A DNA stretch of 64,000 nucleotides from Owenia fusiformis (taxonomy: Eukaryota; Annelida; Polychaeta; Sabellida; Oweniidae). Positions 22,401 through 34,400 of this stretch are shown one piece after another; position 1 is the first letter of the stretch; every line of letters begins with the position of its first letter. A program made the translations under genes and the position numbers. The stretch lies in the NCBI GenBank assembly GCA_903813345.2, contig CAIIXF020000002.1:10104650-10168649 (forward strand). Direction: 5' to 3'. Below the pieces are notes generated by a model that worked only from the letters and a program-made list of their open reading frames with translations, searched no databases and was not told the DNA's origin.

Positions 22401-25400
22401 CGCAGTTCAATACAGTGCAACACAATGTGGTACAGTGCAATACAATGCAGTGCAATACAATACATCGCAGTTCAATACAGTGCAATACAATGTATTGCAA
22501 TGCAGTGCAATAAAATACAATACAGTTACAATGTAGTTCATTTCAATACAATACAGTACAGTGCAATACAATGCAGTGCAATACAATACAGTGCAATATA
22601 ATACAATGCAGTGCATTGCAATGCAGTGCAATACAATATGGTACAGTGCAATATATTGCTGTGCAATACAAAACAATGCAGTGTAATACAATACAGTGCA
22701 ACACAATGTGCTACAATGCAATACAATGCAGTGCAATACAATACATCGCAGTTCAATACAGTGCAGTGCAATACAATACAGTGCAATACAATACATCGCA
22801 GTTCAGTGCAGTACAATACAATACAGTGCAATACAATACATCGCAGTTCAATACAGTGCAATACAATGTAGTGCAATGCAGTGCAATAAAATACAATACA
22901 GTGCAATTCAATACAATGCAATACAATACAGTGCAATACAAAACAATGCTGTGCAATAGAATACAGTACACTGCAGTACAATACAATGCAGTGCAATAAA
23001 ATACAATGCAGTGTAATAAAATGCAGTGTAATTCAAGACAATGCAATACAATACTGTGCAATACAATACAGTGCAATATAAAAAAATGCAGTGCACTGCA
23101 ATGCAATGCAATACAATATGGTGCAGTGCAATATATTGCAGTGCAATTCAAAACAATGCAGTGTAATACAATGCAGTGCAACACAATGTGGTACAGTGCA
23201 ATACATTATAATGCAGTGCAATACAATACAATGCAGCGCAATACAATGTATTACACTGCAGTACAATACAATACAGTGCAATAAAGTACAATGCAGTGCA
23301 ATATAATATAAAACAGTGCAATGCAGTACAATACAATGCAATAGAATACAATGCAGTGCAATACAATACAATGCAGTGCAATACAATAAAATGCAGTACA
23401 ATACAATACAATGATGTGCTATACAATACAATACAATGCAATGAAATGCAATTCAATGCTATGAATGTACACTTTCTACAGTCAAATAAACACAGATAAA
23501 ATTGTAATAGTATGTTAGTGTATGGAGTTTGAAGTGGGTGGGGGATACAATTACCAGTCTGCTGATTGATGACTTAATAACTTAGAAAAGATCTCCTAGC
23601 TTTTAACAGGTGGCACTTATGTCTACCTTATGTTCTTGAACAATCTTGTCTAAGAATACAGACCCGTATCCTGGATTAACCTTGGGGAGTGGTTTTACCA
23701 AGGGGGAGATTTTGCCAAGAGGGGGAGCTTTTTGACAGTTATGGCAAAAAAATCATGCGAAAAGTGCTAAGAATGGTGAAAAACTGCATGATTTTGAACG
23801 AATATTTGGCAAGGGGGAGGGGGGTGAGGCCCCCTGGCTACGGCCATGGAATACATATAGGAACTTTCCTTCTCCCAGAAGAAATGGTATACAGGTATTA
23901 CATCAATCATTCTGGTATTTTGTATACGAAGGTCTGTAGTGCACACTTTATTGAAAGATGGCAGTGTACACTGTGTAGGCCTACTACCATTTTGAGGTCA
24001 GTTTGACTTTATAATTCTGCGCACTATAATCTGTAATTCTCATAGATATCCTCTCTAGAGGCATCACTGTGATCCAAAATTACAATTTCGCAGGTCAAGT
24101 CTGCAGTCTTTCGAAAAAAGTTGAATTCGTTGTGCTACCCTTTCTTGTTGGGCATTAATTAACAGAAAACTATATTTACATCGCGCCAGCATATACAAGC
24201 TTCAGCGCGATATTTTGAGTGTGTTAATAAATAAAGTGCGCAGAAATCGATCTTACTGGGCCGCGGTGTGCGATATCACTCATAAACAATTTTTAATTGC
24301 GCACTGAATGAATTACAGGGGGCGCGTTGTGCAAAGTGAATTAAATAAATAAAGTGCGCAGAAATATATCTGACTGGGCCGCGGTGTGTGATATCACTCC
24401 CATGTTAAAACTCCATTGAATTTTAAATTCTGCGGTATATCCCCTTTCGCTTTCCGTATTTAATAGCACAACACTATGCGAAATTGATTTTGTATTTACC
24501 AAAAGGCATGCGCGGTATGACATTTAGGGAGACGAACTAAAGTCTCGTTCTAACAGTTTAAAATAGTAAATAAACCAACCATCAATTGCAAAACAAAGGG
24601 CATCAGAAACTAATATTCACAAGATAACCAAGGAGGATTGGCTCCCAGGATCGAAACTCGATATATTCCAACAACAAAAACGTCTAAATTTTCTGAATTA
24701 TAACCGACTTTTAATTCAAAACAAACAGTTCAACGGTTATCTAAATCATTTCTTGTGTATTTTGGAATTTTTCATTAGAAAATAAGACAAAATTCACGCT
24801 TCAAATGTTGGATTGGACAAAATGGCGGCTGTTTGGATTCGAATTTTGCAGCATGACATGCCCATATATGGGACATAAAACCGATGCTAGACTCTGGGAG
24901 CCAATCCTTGGAAGATAATCGAGATATTTACATAACCGCCATTTTTAAAACCGTCTTTTTATTTTTAATTAGTATTAAGCAGGGGGGTGATCTCCAAATG
25001 TCAACCTTCGTATACGATCACGTGGTACCCATGTGCTAAATACATATACATGTAAATCTTACATGACCATATAAGAATCCAACTGACCTTTGTCCGCCAT
25101 TTTGAATATCATGTGATAGATCCATATAAGGCTTGTATGACCATACGGGATGGTTAAGGGGAATCCACGAATACGAAAGAATATGATAGTATTATGGGAG
25201 CTACACCCTCTGAATCTCATGGTAAGTATAGCTTACACATCGGAACAGGCCGGCCGCCTACCGTTCCTTGATACGCTGGTTTATATACGTGAAGATGCCC
25301 TTTTGTTCACAACTAATCAATACAATAAATCTACTCATAGCAACCACTATCTTGAATTTTGTACACAATTTCAACTTCATTCTAATATATATCATTTGAA

Positions 25401-28400
25401 TCTTTAACATTTTAGACAACGTCGCACTCGGAAAGACAACTTCCCAGTCGTCGATCCTACCATACCGTGGCGACACAGTTGCATCAGAGCGAGCTATTCT
25501 CACTACTTCAGATGGAACGTGTATCGCTAGCCTAACAAACTACGAGCAAACACCTTATTGGAGACTTGATCTTGGACTTAATTTGAATATTTCGAAGCTT
25601 GTGATACACCCTGTAATAGGTAAGTACCCACGCCTAACCATCGCGTAAGCAGGCGTCACCGTACAGCGTCAAAAAATACAGTAGTACAAATTTTTGTACG
25701 GTGACGAAAATTAACTGAGGTGAAGTAAAAACTGTAATGAGTTTTTAAAAAAATTAATTAGATGAAAATAAAGACGATTTCGGTTGTAATAAAAACAGCA
25801 TTCTCTTAGAAATGGTTTCAACTTTCTAATTATAATAAAAGTTTTTCGAGCACTGCTTGGATTTTTTCTGACTGGATCGGCCCACATAGTCGACTCAAAA
25901 GAAAAATGTTGTTTTTCTCACTTTTTGTTTGGTTATTTTTTTCCCTGTCGTCTGAGAGTATGGATAATTTTTATGAGAATATGTATTTGTTATCTACACA
26001 CTTTGAAACAGATGAAGATTCGGCAAATATTCATTCACTGTATATATTTAAAAAAGATCAGATCTGTACGGTGACGCATCTGCTGTACGGTGACGTTTCC
26101 TTAGAATTTATGAAGTGTAATATATGAGCTCATTAACGTAAGATTCCATAAGTTTTTGTGTGGAAATTCAAATGTTGTATCCCATTTAACACTAACAAAT
26201 TAATAAACGCACGGAGCACACCGCGTCTCGAACTCCCCCTCGTGGTTACGGCACCCAATCGCCTAGCCTGAACGTGCCTGGCGCCTAAGCCCTCTCAAGC
26301 AACTCGACAACCCCAAAAAGGTTGTTTTTGTTAGTCGATCTGACTAGGGGCAGCTGATGTTAACGCTCAAACACACCAGAGAAAGCACAACTGACATTCC
26401 GTACCCTTTCCATTAGCCACCCTTCCATTTGGCATTTGTGCTTATATTCCTACACATACACACGTTGATCAACTGTCCTTAAGAGCCCAGAGCGGGTTAA
26501 TACCTCTGCAACTGAAAGCTCAGACAGTGGTCATAAATGAATAAACGCACGGAGCACACCGCGTCTCGAACTCGCAACCTCGTGGTTACGGCACCCAATC
26601 GCCTAGCCTAGAGCCATCTTCACCCCATGCATGCAAGATATTGCATCTTTCATCCTAAAAAGTCACACGTGCAAGATGAGATTTAGTTGTGACATCACTT
26701 GTTTAAAAGCATCAATAACATAGCAACAAATATACTGAGTTTTTGGTTTCATGATCCTTACCATATCATACATTTCCATTAACCTTCCATTAAGCGTTGG
26801 AAGATATCGTTGAACTACATGCAGCGCCCATGCACTATATCAGTGATCAGATAAGCTTAGTCTCTTTTAGTTCATCAAAGCATAACGCCAACGAAGAAGT
26901 TAACTCAGTGAAATTGTCTCTTCCTGTCTGCCATCTTAGATGCAAAAGTGACCGCAGTATCGTCTCTTGATACTGATCAGTTTGACAACATTTGAACTTC
27001 CACACCAAAACGTATACGATTTGAAGTAAATAATAATGAGTTCTTTATATTACTTTTCACAAATTATAATGAATCGTCACCGTACAGCTGATGCGTCACC
27101 GCACAAATCTGATCTTTTTTAAATACACACAATGAATGGTTATTTGCTGAATCTTCGCCCGTTCTAAAATGTGTAAGTAACAAATACATATTCTCATAAA
27201 AATAATCCATACTCTCAGACGGTAGGAAAAATAATAACCAAACGAAATGTGAAAAAATCAACTTTTTTTACTTGGGTCGATTATGTGGGCCGATTCACTC
27301 AGAAAAAATCCGGACAGTGCTCGTAAAACGTTTATCATATTTAAAAAGTTTAAACCATTTTTAAGAGAATGCTGTTTTTATTTCACATGAAATCGTATTT
27401 GTTTTCATCAAATTAATTTTTTTTAAAACCCTTGCCATAGTTTTTGCTTCAAAGCAGTCAATTTGCGTCACCGTACAGAAAACTGTACTCCGCTATTTTT
27501 TGACGCTGTATTGAGACGATGGTTAGGCGTGGTACTGGAAAAAGTGGAGTTTGCGTCCCATCTTTCAAACAAAAAAACTTCGTCGGTGTATTCATGTATG
27601 GATCGATTCTTTGTGAATGTGTTTTACTTTGGATCACCGTGATGAGATTATAATGTGATTAAAACCATTATAAATACCAATAGTAAAATCGGTTATATTT
27701 TTATATTCTATTTACACATGCTAGAATATATCGATTTATTGGAATTCAATTGACATTTTCCTAGTTTCTTGTATTGTTTTCAATTTTTTGTGAGTTTGAT
27801 ATGTTGTGAGAAGAATACAGTTAGGGTAAGTGCTATCATCGATTATTTAGTCAAATTTTGTCCATTTTTGAACTACAATCGTTTTTTTTAGTTAGTTAGT
27901 TACATACTTTATTGTCAAACTATGATACATAAATTATACATCAACTGACACTTTAACAAGTGTATGAAGTTGTTTTAGTGACAAAAATGAAAATTCAATA
28001 ATAACTATACATATTGATAGCATATGTATGCATCTAACTTATGGCTAGCGGTGGGGTGGGTTGTGGCTGCCAATGTGTGTTAACTCTATTTCGGTTTAGG
28101 AAAATGTATTCATTCGTGTACTGTTTTTTATCTTTAGATGCCCAATGGATACACAACCCAGCAAGAATAACCAGTTGCATACCTGGAAATAATATTGCTA
28201 GAGAAGATCTCCCATTAACACAGGACTTCGAGCAGTGCAAAGTGATCTGTCTTAACTCTCTAAATTGCCTATCATTTGACTTTCAACATACAAGTGAAAT
28301 CAGGCGCTGCCAAATTAGTGGCAAACACTCCTTGACGATGCCCATATCAGAGCCATGCCATTTGGATGACTATAAGTACTATGAATACTTTAAACCAGGT

Positions 28401-31400
28401 AATAATCGTATGCTATTATATTCAATAATTAATGATCTAAAATGACAGAAAATGGGAAGTTCACAATGAGTTGATACTTGTTATTTTACAAACAATCCAC
28501 CGTAACTTGTCTTTTTTCTAGTCCAGTTTAAAAATGAGCATTTTTGTACTGAAATGTTTTCACGTCCTACTAAGTTCAAACTATCTTTTTTCTTGTTTTT
28601 TTTTATGTGATTGTCTTAACATATCTGTATATGTTGTTCCATTAAAGATCTAAACAATTTTGGCATTTACATTGGACAAGACAGTATAAACATCGACGAC
28701 CCAAATCAATACGACGTATGTTTCGAACAAACCTCTATTATGTCAGGCCCACACGAAGTCAGATGCTATACTGACTTGAGGGGGAGGTATGTTATGATTC
28801 AGAAAAACGACCAATCTGAATCATCACAACTGGGAATTTGTCAAGTGGAAGTTTATGTAGAACGTATATGTAAGTACTCACGACTTACCATTTGTAATAT
28901 CACTGAGAATACGAATGATGTATGGAATCAATTATAGAAATGATTGCTCAAAATGGAATTTCATATCAAAAATACTAAAATGAAAAGTGTGTGTATCAGA
29001 TTATTCCCTTTAAATGTCTGTACAATAATTGAAATAAAGACTAATTTAAATGAAAAAATCTCTCTGGTACATTCCACGCAAACAAGTTTTAATTAGCACC
29101 TGCTACTTAAAACTATACGAGTTTTTCTTGTCAATCCAAGGGCGAACGTAATACACAGAACGTTCGCAAATTGGCGTTCGGTTTTTTACCGCATCCGATT
29201 TAAATTAGCCAATTAAAAAAACAGGCCCCGGATGTCGTGTCGTTTCTCGTTTCATTTGGTACGGGGGTGTCGACTTTTGGCTTGCAACCGAAGAAACCTC
29301 AAGAAAATCCGGAGATTGCCGAAGATTTTCTTTGCAAACGAAGTTGGCCGAGGGTACCACTAATGTGAAGAGGACGTCTCTAATTGGTCAAAAAGAGAGG
29401 CTCGGCATTCTCCGTCAGATTGAATCGGCAAAATTCGGTTGTATGGCTTTCCTTCGGTTGTATGGCTTACCTTCGGCTGCATGGCCCAACCTCGATTGAA
29501 TTGAAAAGATGCTGTCCCCACTTGGTACACAACTAGCCCAGGGTATTAAATAAGCCCTTGTTAAATCTTCTCCAGATTGTTCAGAAGTGTCTGTTAATCC
29601 TCATACGAGACTTGTGAGATTTGATGGGCGGCAAGAAGGAGATGTAGCGATATTTGAGTGTCTCCCCGGGAATAACATGTTAAGTGGTGAATACCGTGTC
29701 ACATGCCTTGCGAATGGAGAATGGAGTGATTCATCACTTGTTTGTTCAGGTAATTATGTTCATATCTCAATTATTTTCTCTCACAAATCAAATCATGAAC
29801 GGACATCGTTTATATATAACGGTGCTGATTGGACAAAGAACGGTCTTTAGTCTATCCATACTTTGTAATGTATATACTTTCATCATAAGTACACGTATCT
29901 AATCTCTTTTGACCAGCGTTGTCACGAAATTTCTGAGAAGTTGTAGATGATTTAAAAAAAAAATTGTCAATTTGAAGCAAGTTGAAAAAATATCTTTTTG
30001 ACTCTGAGAAGGTCGTCAAATCTCAAATCTTAAGTCAGATTTGAACTTCTGAGAAGTTGTAGATGATCTTGAAAAATAAATTGGTCAATTTGAAGCAAAA
30101 TGAATAAAGACCTTGTTGACCTTTAGAAGGTCATTTTTTACCTTGAGATTGAGAACATCATTGAAGGTCAAATCTATAGCCAGATTAGAACGTTTGAGAA
30201 CTTGTAGATGATTTTGAAAAAAGGAATTGGTAAATTTGAAGCAAGTTGAAAAATACCTTCTTGACCTTTTTTACCTTGAGAAGGTCATTGAAGGTCAAAT
30301 CTCAAATCTAAAGTAAGATTTGAACTTCTGATAACCTGAAGATGATTTTGAAAAAATTGGTCAATTTGAAGCAAGTTGAAAAATACTTCTTTGACTTTTA
30401 TACCCTTTTTTGACCTTGGAAATGTCATTGAAGGTCAAATAAATCTTAAATATACATTGCCATTCTCAAATCATAATAATTAAGTGCTGATTTGGGTATT
30501 TTACTATTGTTAAGTATATTGTATTGATCTCCTCTCAGGTTGTTGTGATTTGACAAAGAATAATGCAACGCTGCTTTTACATAACTACAATGCCCTACCT
30601 CTCGGCCAGTTACCTGGAATGATTGATGCGTTGACTATGGATAGGAACACACAGTTTGGAGAGTTTGAGTACGCAGAGTTCCATCACACAAGCATCGTTG
30701 TTGATCAAGCCACATTCAGAGGCATTAAGCTCTCTCCGGGAGATTCCATCTTCACTAACAGTAGTATTGTCCATTCTAATGATGTGCACTACGAGAATAT
30801 TTCATTGGAGATTTGGATGGATCTAGATTTAATGTTAGGGTACACAGTCATTACCTCGAATACATTTGGCTTGACATTTCGGAATGGAACTGTTGCTGCC
30901 ACATTTGTGGGAATTGAGGATACCATTACAATTAGTTACACTATTAATGATGTAATACTTCAGCACTCAAATATCGTTTATGTCGTGTTAACAAAAACTA
31001 TGACAGCATTTGATCTCTATATGAATGCTATATTGGTTGCACATCTGACAACGTGTATTGTCGAAACTAATATTGAAGGAAATCATCACTTTTACATGGA
31101 CTCTGATGTGGCAGGGGTCATATATTCATTTCACTTTAGTACAGCATGGCCCGATGTATATAAAACATTCAAAGCAGGTAATTTAGTCAATGGGTACTTG
31201 ATGCATTGTCAATCAGGTCAGATTTTGACGTTATTGTGTTTTTTCTGATTCTCTAAATCCAATCACGTCACAGTAAAAGATCTACGAGAGGTGATCAATC
31301 ATTTCGAATCCGAATGATTAATTTATGATTTTTCAATACATAGTCGATCTCGTTGTCTCTGTAAGCCTTACATGAAAAAACAAGTCGTTGTTTATTATGA

Positions 31401-34400
31401 ATATGAGAAAACTAACGGTAAGTCATCTTAAATTCTCTTGGAAAGGATTAACAAACATGAATGCCCCTGGGAAACTTATATATCATATATTATATATATT
31501 TCATGAATCTCAAATTATTTGTTACAGCTCAGTATGATAGAAGAGCAGTTGGCTGTGAAACGGAAGATATGCGCTTTGTTACCGCGTGCCCAAGTGGCAG
31601 TGTATGGGTTCCCTGGATGAAAGTAGGGCAACCAATTGCAAGCCAAGAGAATGGAATGTTATACCCGTGTGACTTCGCATTTCAAACTGGCTGTTCGTTG
31701 ACCACATATTCCGAGGCAGTAGTGCAGGAACTGTTCGAAGAGAACGCGTGTACAGATAAGAGTTATTGCAATATTAGTTACAGCGAGTATAGCAACATGA
31801 GAGAAGATAGTTGTCCACAGGAGGAAAAGGTTACGGTAATTGCAAGGTTCGACTGTAAAACACCGGGTAAGACCATTTTTAATACTCCAACAAAGTATAA
31901 AGTCTGGAGAATATATTGAAAATAAGCTGTCACAAAATGTAAATTGTTGATATTATAAACGATTGCAGTTGTCTCTAGCCAAATTACTTGGCTAGAGACA
32001 ATGCTAGAAGACATCGCAAGTGGACCACCGTGCACTAGTGATAAAGTTTATTCTGAAGAAAAATAAATTTAGATGTTATTTTAAAAATCGTAATGAGAAT
32101 ATTTCATCAATTAAAATTTAAACGGACATTGTGCTTTGAGAGATATTGTTTACTTTCGTCTAAAATTAAATTAACGGCTTCAAGAAAAATGGCAGATGTT
32201 CAACGACAACAACAAAAACTGGACGAAAATGTCGTCAATGTATGGCATTATATCTGGTCGAAAATTCAAAGTAGCGATCTAAAAGACTTGAACTAATACA
32301 CTGATCACTTCCTGTGTGTTTTGAAAGTTTCTGTGCGACCAAAACTCGCAATTCAAATTGTGAAGGGAAAAAATGGCGGCTGGTTGATTTCAAATTTTAT
32401 GATCACGACATGCCTCTTATCAGGCAGAACAAAACACACGGGGATTAATGCTTGGCGTAAGGTTGCAATAAAATGGAAGCCTTAGATGAAGGTAAGATTT
32501 CAGAGTTAAAGTTGTAGTGTCTCTAATAAATGTATAAATTATATGATTCCGCCATTATTTGGTTTTTAAATACTGATTGATACGCCTTATTATCCGATGG
32601 ATACTAAATATATATAAGAACACAAGATAATTTTTGTATGCGCCACTAAAATCGTATCCGATCCATATGACATTATATTCAATGGTAACCGCTGAACACT
32701 ATTTAAAATATTTTGAGAAAATTAAAACGGATTTTTTTCTGAAAATTTGTGAAAAAGGTTTTTAAAAAAATTGAAAAAAATTGAAAACAGAAAATAAAAT
32801 GAAAACATTTGAAAAGAATTAGGTGATATTACAATATACAAAAATAGCGACCATAGGATAAATATGATATCCTATGATTTTCTCGGCTATCATTTTTATC
32901 CACTCGGCGCTCACTCGGGGAGACGGGCGATATTCACTAATGGATAAAAATGGTAGCCCTAAAAAATCATAGGATATCCTCTATACATCACTGATAAAAT
33001 TGCAATCAATCCGTGTTGTACTGTTTCAAATTTAAATACTAATATGATCGTAATAATCCGATTTTACACCATACTGATTTAAATGCGAATGAATCGAGCG
33101 AATATTTGACCATTGGTGTGATGCGTAACCCGTTTATTTTAGAATCAGCCGAGTTGGAGGTCGTGGAGGAAAATGAGATCACAGATGCTGACCCATTTGC
33201 TACATGTATAACATTGGGCCCATCGCTAACAAAACAAAGCCTACAGCTTAAGATTGGACAAGCAGCAGACATCGGGGACATCATTGTCAACATTGGTGTC
33301 AAATATGGTGATAATGCAGAAGATTATAGGATATCCTATGATTTTGAGGAATATCATTTTTATCTACCAGGTGATATTGATATATACGAGTGCATATTCT
33401 CAATATCACCGAGTAGATTAAAATGAATGATATTCTGAAAAAAATTCATAGGATGTTCTTATTATCCTACACTTACAAGGAGTGTACTAAATGTATAATA
33501 TCATTGCAAAATGAATTTCATGCCAGATAGAGTCAATTTGGCGGGAAATCAACAAGCTGAGTATATCGTTACAATATCCTCCAGTTATTCAATTTGCCAA
33601 TAAATATCAAATTTATTTTTTAATGTTATTATACATTTAGGACAGTAAGTGTAGGATAATCATAAATAAGTGTAACCTAAAGATAAAGAATGTGTTATTA
33701 TGTAATCAAGAAGTGGTGATACATGTATATTCTTATAGCAACCATGTTTATGACCTGAGTTTGACGTTACGCTTTATTAGTATCGTAAATAAGTTCTACC
33801 TGCAGTCGACGGTCAGCGTTCGAAGACTGGTGAGAATATTACATTTTATCCCATACTTGGACGTGTTACAGGTACATAAAGCCGGTTTGTAAAAACTTAT
33901 ATTTTCATCAGCGGGCAGATATAGCTTTACGTCCCGCTCCGAGCGGGCAGATATAGTATATCTGCCCGCTACGTCATAATCGCCGTTCCCATATTGGTTC
34001 ATTCTTTGTAACGTTCGCATACCGTAAACGACAATGGAGAAAAACGCAGACAATCGCGATCTGTTTGATGCTTTAAAGAAGGGAAGGAGCAGTATGTCCT
34101 GTTCATAATCAAAGATTCGTACAGGAAAATCCGGCTACGGACTAGAATACAAAACTGGACATGAATATTCTAAAATAATTCCACGGTTGGTTGCAAAGTT
34201 TCTGAACTGTGGCCAATTGAACGATGTGAACCAAATGACCAAGATTGGTATGGGATAAACAGATCATCCTATAGTCGGTTCAGGATATTGGGATTATCCC
34301 TTGGCCAATATAATATATCTACCCTCGGGACCTACGGCCCTCGGGCAGATATATTATATTGGCCTCGGGATAATCCCAATATCCTGAACCTCATATAGGA

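Larger units (their letters stand above)
25624..27535. mobile_element. Foldback element with duplicated ORF arms
   Basis: The left arm (about 25624-26098) and right arm (about 27074-27535) are inverted copies bounded by GTACC(C)ACGCCTAACCATCG. They carry repeated GTCACCGTACAG motifs. Each arm keeps a related frame: plus-strand 25906-26127 (FSLFVWLFFSLSSESMDNF) and minus-strand 27064-27261 (FSHFVWLLFFLPSESMDYF). The left end abuts the exon 7 donor within four bases. Two SINE-like units lie in the core. Confidence 0.8.

Noticed and set aside
21902-23500. Many long overlapping ORFs on both strands rich in C, I, L, Y, N and Q
   Set aside because: They are produced by a pentamer satellite whose common units lack stop codons in several frames; no start context, splice sites or domain content.
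23689-24006. 105-codon plus-strand ORF in intron 6
   Set aside because: Covers a dispersed repeat that also occurs inverted at 19580-19745; no protein features.
26202-26609. tRNA genes on the minus strand
   Set aside because: B-box-like GAGTTCGAG is present but acceptor and anticodon stems do not form; two identical units in a transposon core fit a SINE better.
33308-33426. Extension of exon 13 past 33307
   Set aside because: It overlaps the ATAGGATATCCTATG repeat family and would break the fit between the two F-lectin-like halves; kept only as an alternative donor at 33370.
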